Shown here: one piece after another, positions 1 to 4,710 of the stretch
Layout of the letters: every line of letters starts with the position of its first letter
How positions within the stretch are numbered: the stretch's first letter is position 1
NCBI GenBank assembly: GCA_937898205.1
Contig: CALEJC010000217.1
Coordinates: 1 to 6,015 of the forward strand
Reading direction: 5' to 3'
Source of the DNA: an uncultured Bacteroidales bacterium
GTDB lineage: Bacteria; Bacteroidota; Bacteroidia; Bacteroidales; UBA932
Length of the DNA: 6,015 nucleotides
Program-made: the position numbers and the translations under genes
The notes under the pieces: generated by a model
Database searches by the model: none
Told to the model about the DNA's origin: nothing
The model's input: the letters and a program-made list of their open reading frames with translations, nothing else

Positions 1-19
1 GCAGGGCGATGCTCCCTGC
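1..19. repeat. 6-bp inverted repeat (GCAGGG/CCCTGC) next to the larger hairpin
   Basis: GCAGGG at 1-6 pairs with CCCTGC at 14-19 around a 7-base loop, 4 bases from the perfect 9-bp inverted repeat. It is within the coding region of the amidohydrolase. Function is not evident and chance is possible. Confidence 0.35.
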
Positions 20-244
20 AACTGCGGCCCGCTTGCGGGCCGCGGTCTCGCGCATCCACGCGAGCCCCTCCGCCGGCTCTCTCTCACACAGGCTGCTCTC
101 GCCCGAGATGAAACCTGTAGAAAACATCTCCGGAAGCACATAGACATCAGACTCGGGAGCCCTGTCGATGAGCTCAGAAAACGAAGCGAGGTTTTGTTTA
201 ACCTCGCCCCACTTAATATCCTTCTGTATAACAGTAACTCTCAT
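1..244 (-). CDS. Carbon-nitrogen hydrolase (nitrilase superfamily), probable omega-amidase-like, N-terminal part only
   Basis: Partial gene: the first 81 codons are present and the rest lies beyond the left edge. The N-terminus starts MRVTVIQKDIKWGEVKQNL, the usual first beta strand and helix of nitrilase-fold amidases, followed by YVLPEMFSTGF at about residues 35-45. In this superfamily the Glu of the LPEM motif (here E39) is the first residue of the Glu-Lys-Cys catalytic triad; the Lys and Cys would lie outside the window. The LPEMFSTGF form resembles the YafV/NIT2 omega-amidase branch, which hydrolyses alpha-ketoglutaramate or alpha-ketosuccinamate in the cytoplasm, but substrate cannot be assigned from this fragment. 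The ATG at 244-242 overlaps the der stop by one base (TAATG), which implies translational coupling and membership of the same operon. The 5' part of the gene is more G+C-rich than its neighbours and contains two inverted repeats. Confidence 0.85.
   Translation of the reverse strand, partial: MRVTVIQKDIKWGEVKQNLASFSELIDRAPESDVYVLPEMFSTGFISGESSLCEREPAEGLAWMRETAARKRAAVAGSIAL
24..43. repeat. Perfect 9-bp inverted repeat with 2-base loop inside the amidohydrolase gene
   Basis: GCGGCCCGC at 24-32 and its exact reverse complement at 35-43 are separated by TT. All 18 paired positions are G or C, so an RNA copy could form a very stable hairpin. It lies in codons for an Ala-Arg-Lys-Arg-Ala stretch. 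No T-run follows, so it is not a standard intrinsic terminator. It may simply reflect GC-rich Ala/Arg codons. Confidence 0.55.
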
Positions 245-1554
245 TACTTCTGTCTGCAATAAATCTGGATCGGACAACCCTTCAGGTTGAAGGCCTTGCG
301 CAACTGATTTTCAAGATATCTCTTATATGGATCCTTGATATACTGAGGAAGATTGCAGAAGAACGCAAATGCCGGGAAGCGGGTAGGGAGCTGAGTTATA
401 TACTTGATCTTCACATACTTGCCCTTCCATGCAGGTGGTGGGTTGTCGTCGATGATAGGAAGCAGAGCCTCGTTGAGACGAGCTGTCGGGATCTTCTGCG
501 AGTAGTTGGCATAGACTTCTGTCGCTGCATTGAGTACATCCTGGATGCGCTGCATCTTGAGCACGGATGTAAAGATGATAGGCACATCGTTAAACGGCGC
601 AAGTCTGGCCTTGATGCCTTCTGTATACTCCTTCATCGTATTGGAATCCTTGATGAAGAGATCCCACTTGTTTACCACAACCACACAGCCCTTGCGGTTG
701 CGGATGATGAGGTTGAAGATTGACATATCCTGAGCCTCGATGCCTTGTGTCGCATCAATCATCAGTATGCAGATATCTGAGTGCTCGATGGCGCGGATAG
801 AGCGCATCACAGAGTAGAATTCAAGATCTTCGTGGACCTTGCCCTTCTTGCGGATACCTGCAGTGTCCACAAGCATAAACTCAAATCCAAACTTGTTATA
901 GTAGGTTTCAATAGAGTCACGGGTCGTGCCTGCGACAGGAGTAACAATGTTGCGCTCTTCGCCGAGGAGTGCGTTGGTGAGGGATGACTTGCCCACATTT
1001 GGCTTTCCTACGATGGCGATACGAGGCAGCTTTGCATAAGGATCTTCCTCCGGTTCGGTATCTTCAGGGAGTTTTTCTACGATGGCATCAAGAAGATCGC
1101 CTGTGCCACTGCCGTTGGCTGCGGACACACTGTAGATCTCTCCTAATCCGAGGCTGTAAAACTGGTATGCGTCAAACATCTTCTCGCCTGAGTCCACTTT
1201 GTTGACACATAAGACGATCGGCTTCTTGCTGCGACGGAGGATGTCTGCGATCTCAGCATCGTAGTCGGTGATGCCGGTTGCGGCTTCTACCATAAACAGC
1301 ACAAGATCGGCCTCATCAATGGCAATCTGCACCTGGCTGCGGATCGCCGACTCAAACACATCATCTGAGTTGGTGGTATATCCGCCGGTGTCTACCACAG
1401 AAAACTCGCGGCCACACCATTCGCAACGTCCATAATGACGGTCGCGTGTTACTCCGGCAGTGTCATCGACAATGGCCTGCCTCATGCCCACGAGGCGGTT
1501 GAAGAGGGTGGACTTGCCCACATTAGGACGCCCTACTATCGCTACTAGACTCAT
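244..1554 (-). CDS. der: Ribosome-assembly GTPase Der (EngA), two tandem G domains plus KH-like domain
   Basis: Complete 436-residue protein, a normal length for Der, an essential cytoplasmic GTPase that acts in maturation of the 50S ribosomal subunit. Domain 1 shows G1 GRPNVGKS (8-15), G3 DTGG (55-58), G4 NKVD (118-121) and G5 around S144-A145. An acidic linker (about 163-174) leads to domain 2 with G1 GKPNVGKS (183-190), G3 DTAG (230-233) and G4 NKWD (295-298). The C-terminal KH-like domain spans about 350-436. The reading frame is open for 22 more codons upstream, but MSLVAIVGRPNVGKS is the family's usual N-terminus, so I start at the ATG at 1554-1552. No Shine-Dalgarno is present. The start lies inside the end of the upstream small membrane protein gene (32-nt overlap). 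Slightly odd: a CEWC pair (C44, C47) just before G3, and G5 of domain 2 reads TSVLKMQ rather than the usual SAL form. Confidence 0.97.
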   Translation of the reverse strand: MSLVAIVGRPNVGKSTLFNRLVGMRQAIVDDTAGVTRDRHYGRCEWCGREFSVVDTGGYTTNSDDVFESAIRSQVQIAIDEADLVLFMVEAATGITDYDAEIADILRRSKKPIVLCVNKVDSGEKMFDAYQFYSLGLGEIYSVSAANGSGTGDLLDAIVEKLPEDTEPEEDPYAKLPRIAIVGKPNVGKSSLTNALLGEERNIVTPVAGTTRDSIETYYNKFGFEFMLVDTAGIRKKGKVHEDLEFYSVMRSIRAIEHSDICILMIDATQGIEAQDMSIFNLIIRNRKGCVVVVNKWDLFIKDSNTMKEYTEGIKARLAPFNDVPIIFTSVLKMQRIQDVLNAATEVYANYSQKIPTARLNEALLPIIDDNPPPAWKGKYVKIKYITQLPTRFPAFAFFCNLPQYIKDPYKRYLENQLRKAFNLKGCPIQIYCRQK

Positions 1555-1777
1555 ATAACTTACAATCTTTGCAGGCGTCTGAATAATCGCCCGAACAATG
1601 TTTCTTGTGTATCTCGGCATCTACATCCTTATAACAGCGGATGCCGCGCTTGCGCATCTCCTCGTTGGAGCCCACATCAAAGTGAGGAAAATCCTTCTTG
1701 CGCACTATGATATTGAAGCTCATACCGAGCACACATAGCGCAAGCAGGACCAGAACGATGAGAAAAACGCTCCACAT
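1523..1777 (-). CDS. Small single-pass membrane protein with conserved-looking cysteines, unknown function
   Basis: 84 residues. A hydrophobic segment at about 2-24 (WSVFLIVLVLLALCVLG onward) is followed by basic RKK, which predicts an N-out/C-in anchor or an uncleaved signal anchor. The soluble tail has FPHFDVGSNEEMRKRGIRC (30-48) and then a Cys cluster, CX7CX2C at C61, C69 and C72. This resembles short Bacteroidota proteins of the pattern membrane helix, FPxxHVGxNxxMxxxGIxC, Cys-rich tail; I recall this from general knowledge and no function is established. The tail cysteines could bind a metal or form disulfides, which is inference. The ATG at 1777 is chosen, 6 nt after the prs stop; a TTG directly abutting that stop (1783-1781) would add two residues. 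The last ten codons, including the stop, overlap the start of der in another frame, so the two are probably translationally coupled. Confidence 0.8.
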   Translation of the reverse strand: MWSVFLIVLVLLALCVLGMSFNIIVRKKDFPHFDVGSNEEMRKRGIRCYKDVDAEIHKKHCSGDYSDACKDCKLYESSSDSRAS

Positions 1778-1783
1778 AATCAA

Positions 1784-2755
1784 TTAAAAAATAAAGTCAC
1801 CACTGATCGACTCGTAGTTGTAGCCCTTATGGATGATGCGGGCAAAAACCTCGGTCATAGAGACAATCTTGATCTTTGGATCATCCGCCAGCTCAGGATG
1901 TGGAACTGTGTCTGTGATAAACACTTCCTCCATCACAGAATTGTGGATCCTCTCAACTGCAGCACCGGAAAGGATGCCGTGTGTCGCACAAGCTCTCACG
2001 CTCTTTGCGCCCTTGCTCAAAAGCACTTCCGCTGCTTTGCAGAGGGTGCCTGCGGTATCGATCATATCATCAACTATGATCACGTTTTTGCCTTCAACGT
2101 CACCGATAGCTGTGATTGAACCCACGATGTTGGCTCTCTCTCTTGTCTTGTGGCAGATGATAACAGATGCGTCAAGAGCCTTGGCATAGGCGTTGGCTCT
2201 CTTTGCACCACCCATATCAGGAGCGGCAATAGCGAGGTCCTCGATGCAGCGGCTCTTGATATAAGGGATAAACACTCTACTTGCATACATGTGGTCTACA
2301 GGGATATCAAAGAAACCCTGGATCTGATCGGCGTGAAGGTCACATGCCATCACTCTGTCGGCACCGGCAGCTCTGAGAAGGTTGGCAACCAACTTGGCTC
2401 CGATGGCAACTCTTGGCCTGTCCTTGCGGTCCTGACGTGCCCATCCGAAATATGGGATAACTGCAATTACTTTGTCTGCAGATGCTCTCTTGGCTGCATC
2501 GATGCAGAGGAGAAGCTCCATCAGGTTGTCTGCAGGTGGAACTGTGCTCTGGAGGAGATATACGGTTGCTCCTCTGACGCTTTCCGAGAACTTTGGCTGG
2601 AACTCTCCGTCGCTGAATGGAGTGATATCCAGCTGCCCGAGATGCACCTCCGGCTCATCATCGTTTCTCAGTTCATTAAGATGGTCTACGACTTTGCGTC
2701 CAAAGTCAATGGAAGCTCTACAAGCAAAAAGTTCCAGTCTGTGAGTGTGTATCAT
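1784..2755 (-). CDS. prs: Ribose-phosphate pyrophosphokinase (PRPP synthetase, class I)
   Basis: Complete 323-residue cytoplasmic enzyme, close to the usual 310-320. It transfers pyrophosphate from ATP to ribose 5-phosphate to give PRPP, the precursor for purine, pyrimidine, NAD, histidine and tryptophan synthesis. Seen in order: FSDGEF (47-52); ATP-binding RQDRKDRP (107-114); CDLHADQIQGFF (138-149) with the conserved His at 141; the flexible catalytic loop HKTRERAN (202-209), where K203 and R205 match the family's Lys-x-Arg pair; and the PRPP/ribose-5-phosphate loop VIIVDDMIDTAGT (225-237). Compared with enterobacterial Prs, the loop reads KTRERAN rather than KRRPRAN, a modest variation. It begins 3 nt after the yihA stop and is followed after 6 nt by the small membrane protein, so it is mid-operon. 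No ribosome-binding sequence is visible before the ATG. Confidence 0.97.
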   Translation of the reverse strand: MIHTHRLELFACRASIDFGRKVVDHLNELRNDDEPEVHLGQLDITPFSDGEFQPKFSESVRGATVYLLQSTVPPADNLMELLLCIDAAKRASADKVIAVIPYFGWARQDRKDRPRVAIGAKLVANLLRAAGADRVMACDLHADQIQGFFDIPVDHMYASRVFIPYIKSRCIEDLAIAAPDMGGAKRANAYAKALDASVIICHKTRERANIVGSITAIGDVEGKNVIIVDDMIDTAGTLCKAAEVLLSKGAKSVRACATHGILSGAAVERIHNSVMEEVFITDTVPHPELADDPKIKIVSMTEVFARIIHKGYNYESISGDFIF

Positions 2756-2758
2756 AAT

Positions 2759-3358
2759 CTATTTGAGTGATTTTAGTATACTGTCAATATATCCGAGGAT
2801 CTCGTCTCCTCCTGTGCGGTTGAGCGAAGAACTTGTAAAGATCGGAGGAAGTGACTCCCAGCTTTCAAGCAATATCGCCTGGTCTTTTTCTATCTGTCTG
2901 GCAAGGACATTAGGACCTTGTTTATCACATTTGGTGAGGATGATGGCAAATGGGATCTGGTGCTCTCCAAGCTCTGTGATGAAATCCAGATCTATGCGTG
3001 TGATGTCGTGTCTGGAGTCTATGAGGACAAAAAGCTGTACCAGCTCTTCCGAGTTGAGGATGAAGTCCTTGATCACGGATGCTATCTTGTCCTTTCCTTT
3101 CTGGTTGACTCTGGCAAACCCGTAGCCTGGGAGATCCACAAGATACCAACTGTCGTTGATGAGGTAGTGGTTGACAAGCTTGGTCTTTCCGGGTGTGGAA
3201 GATGTCTGAGCAAGCTTCTTGTTGTTACACAGTGAGTTGATCAGGCTTGACTTGCCCACATTGCTTCGTCCGATGAACGCAAATTCGGGCAGCTTTCTCT
3301 GTGGTTTCTGGGAAACCTGAGTGCTGCTGGCGATAAATTTGGCCTCGGAAATCTTCAT
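2759..3358 (-). CDS. engB: Ribosome-biogenesis GTPase YihA/YsxC/EngB
   Basis: 199-residue single-domain GTPase, the usual size for YihA/YsxC (EngB), which takes part in late 50S subunit assembly and is needed for normal growth and division in many bacteria. Motifs seen: G1 GRSNVGKS (30-37), G2 STPGKT (54-59), G3 DLPGYG (75-80), G4 TKCDK (142-146, Cys where Ala is common) and G5 TSS (175-177). The start is set at the ATG at 3358-3356 (MKISEAKFIASS), which matches the family N-terminus. The frame is open to an ATG at 3409, but that codon lies upstream of the likely -7 promoter element at 3387-3394, so it would not be in the mRNA. This is the first gene of the minus-strand operon, with prs 3 nt downstream. 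Confidence 0.96.
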   Translation of the reverse strand: MKISEAKFIASSTQVSQKPQRKLPEFAFIGRSNVGKSSLINSLCNNKKLAQTSSTPGKTKLVNHYLINDSWYLVDLPGYGFARVNQKGKDKIASVIKDFILNSEELVQLFVLIDSRHDITRIDLDFITELGEHQIPFAIILTKCDKQGPNVLARQIEKDQAILLESWESLPPIFTSSSLNRTGGDEILGYIDSILKSLK

Positions 3359-3386
3359 TGTGAAAACAGTTTCTAAATAACGCGTG

Positions 3387-3394
3387 CAAATATA
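3387..3394 (-). promoter_or_regulatory. Bacteroides-type -7 element (TATATTTG) for the engB-prs-der operon
   Basis: Read on the minus strand this is TATATTTG, an exact fit to TAnnTTTG, the -7 consensus of the Bacteroidota housekeeping sigma factor. It lies 28 nt upstream of the engB ATG, giving a predicted leader of about 20-27 nt. No clear TTTG/TTG -33 element is found at the usual spacing of about 19-21 bp. It is the only plausible promoter site ahead of the five tightly packed minus-strand genes. Confidence 0.6.
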
Positions 3395-3415
3395 GCAAAT
3401 CTTTGCCATTTTTAT

Positions 3416-3423
3416 TAATTTTG
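3416..3423 (+). promoter_or_regulatory. Bacteroides-type -7 element (TAATTTTG) for xseA-xseB-branching enzyme
   Basis: TAATTTTG matches the Bacteroidota -7 consensus TAnnTTTG exactly and ends only 5 nt before the xseA ATG at 3429. A transcript starting at the expected distance would begin within a few bases of the start codon, so the mRNA would be leaderless or nearly so. No convincing -33 TTTG is present at the usual spacing; a TTTG at 3402-3405 is too close. Confidence 0.5.
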
Positions 3424-3428
3424 CAGAG

Positions 3429-4529
3429 ATGGAAACAGACCATATTTCACTTCTTGACCTACAAGAGTACCTACGAGGAGGAATAGAGCAGTTATTTCCT
3501 CACAATTTGTGGGTACGGGCAGAAATTGCATCTGTCCAAGTCAAGGCAAATGGTCATTGTTACCTCGATCTCTGTCAGAGCGATAAGGGGAAACTTCTTG
3601 CCAAGGCAAAAGCAGTAATCTGGAAAAACCGTTACCTCCCTATCCGCCATTATTTGCAGGAGACAATAGGAGATAATCTTCAGGCCGGGATGGAAATCCT
3701 GGCTCGTGTGTGGGTGAGCTATAGTGAGCTCTATGGCCTTACTTTGACCATCGAAGAAGTAGAGCCTTGTTTTACGATGGGGCAGGCTGAGCTGGAGCGT
3801 CGCCGCACGATCGAACGCCTTGAGGAAGACGGACTGATGGACCTGCAGAAACAGCTTCCGTCACCTCAGTTGCCATATAAGCTTGCTGTCATCTCTGCAA
3901 AGGATGCGGCAGGATTTGGCGACTTCAAGCGTCAGCTCTTGGAAAACGAATACGGATTTGCTTTTGAGGTTGATCTGTTTGAGGCTGCAATGCAGGGCTC
4001 GTTGGCCCCGGCTTCCATCAGTGATGCGATCGCAATGATCGAGTGCTCGGAGCAGAAATATGATGCGGCGCTGATAATCCGCGGAGGCGGTTCGGCTCTG
4101 GATCTGGCTTGTTTTGATGACTACGGCCTGTGTGTCAGCATCGCTCAGTGTGCGGTGCCGGTCTATACCGCCATCGGCCACGACAGGGACTATCACGTGG
4201 CTGATATGGTCGCCCACATGTTTGTCAAGACTCCGACAGCGCTGGCTGCTGCTTTTGTGGATGCGGTGGCCGACGAAGACGAAGCGGTGAGCGCCCGCGG
4301 GATGCGTCTGCGGATGGCCTTTTCTGCCCGCATCGCCGCCATGGAGGCGCAGCTTGATGTGATCGCTTCGCGCATCCATTCGTCAGACCCGAGAAATGTG
4401 CTCTCAAGGGGATACGCGCTGGTGGTGGGAGCCGGCGGCAAGGTGGTCAAGAGTGCAGGCATGATCGGCAGTGGAGAGAGCATAAAGATCCTCTTTGAGG
4501 ACGGACAGATTGAAGCAACGACAAAATGA
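3429..4529 (+). CDS. xseA: Exodeoxyribonuclease VII large subunit, short form
   Basis: 366 residues, against 456 in E. coli. With XseB it degrades single-stranded DNA from both ends to oligonucleotides, in repair and recombination. The N-terminal OB-fold covers about 5-115 (ISLLDLQEYL start, LWVRAEIASVQ, GHCYLDL). The catalytic core has KLAVISAKDAAGFGDF (151-166), IIRGGGSALDLACFDD (216-231), TAIGHDRDYHVADMVAH (247-263) and TPTALA (268-273). D165, R218, H251 and D254 line up with the E. coli residues D155, R205, H238 and D241 reported as needed for activity. The C-terminus SDPRNVLSRGYALV (319-332) and the final beta segment are present, so the gene is not truncated. The missing length is in the coiled-coil region, with only about 46 residues between TPTALA and DPRNVLSRGY. 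The start fits the family N-terminus; no alternative Met occurs before residue 88. It heads the plus-strand cluster. Confidence 0.96.
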   Translation: METDHISLLDLQEYLRGGIEQLFPHNLWVRAEIASVQVKANGHCYLDLCQSDKGKLLAKAKAVIWKNRYLPIRHYLQETIGDNLQAGMEILARVWVSYSELYGLTLTIEEVEPCFTMGQAELERRRTIERLEEDGLMDLQKQLPSPQLPYKLAVISAKDAAGFGDFKRQLLENEYGFAFEVDLFEAAMQGSLAPASISDAIAMIECSEQKYDAALIIRGGGSALDLACFDDYGLCVSIAQCAVPVYTAIGHDRDYHVADMVAHMFVKTPTALAAAFVDAVADEDEAVSARGMRLRMAFSARIAAMEAQLDVIASRIHSSDPRNVLSRGYALVVGAGGKVVKSAGMIGSGESIKILFEDGQIEATTK

Positions 4530-4530
4530 T

Positions 4531-4710
4531 ATGCAAGTAGAATTTGATTATACACAAGCTTTGGCAGAGTTGGATCGGATAGCGGCAAAGGTCGAGGATC
4601 CTGAAACTGCCCTTGAAGATATCGATGCGCTCATCAAACGCTCTGATGAGCTGATCTCTCAATGTAGAAACTATTTACGAACCATAAGAAATAAATCCTG
4701 TGAGCTATGA
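4531..4710 (+). CDS. xseB: Exodeoxyribonuclease VII small subunit
   Basis: 59 residues, shorter than the roughly 80 of E. coli XseB. The sequence MQVEFDYTQALAELDRIAAK, then acidic EDPETALEDIDALIKRSDELI (about 23-43), has the XseB hallmarks: F/Y-E-x-A-L-x-x-L near the N-terminus, a short turn with a Leu-Glu-rich second helix, and a short tail. Two helices form a hairpin that binds the XseA coiled coil. The start is the ATG at 4531, one base after the xseA TGA. The frame extends upstream to 4495 inside xseA, but those residues do not look like XseB. The TGA overlaps the ATG of the next gene (ATGA), indicating coupled translation of all three plus-strand genes. Position right after xseA strongly supports the call. 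Confidence 0.93.
   Translation: MQVEFDYTQALAELDRIAAKVEDPETALEDIDALIKRSDELISQCRNYLRTIRNKSCEL

Noticed and set aside
1555..1620. 22-codon N-terminal extension of Der
   Set aside because: The family N-terminus is MSLVAIVGRPNVGKS at 1554. The extension is not Der-like and lies wholly within the coding sequence of the upstream small membrane protein.
2150..2770. 206-codon open frame antisense to prs
   Set aside because: It is fully opposite a clear prs gene, its product resembles no known family, and it runs into the end of engB. It is an antisense shadow.
3402..3405. TTTG as a -33 element for xseA
   Set aside because: Only 10 bases separate it from the -7 box, far less than the usual 19-21.
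3359..3409. 17-codon N-terminal extension of EngB
   Set aside because: The ATG at 3409 is upstream of the likely -7 promoter element at 3394-3387, and the extra residues do not match the family.
3861..4379. 172-codon open frame antisense to xseA
   Set aside because: The complementary strand codes for catalytic XseA motifs. The product is His/Arg/Ser-rich low-quality sequence with no recognisable domain.
4495..4530. Upstream in-frame start for XseB inside xseA
   Set aside because: The residues MRTDRLKQRQND are the xseA 3' end read in another frame. The ATG at 4531 gives the family N-terminus and the tight 1-nt junction.
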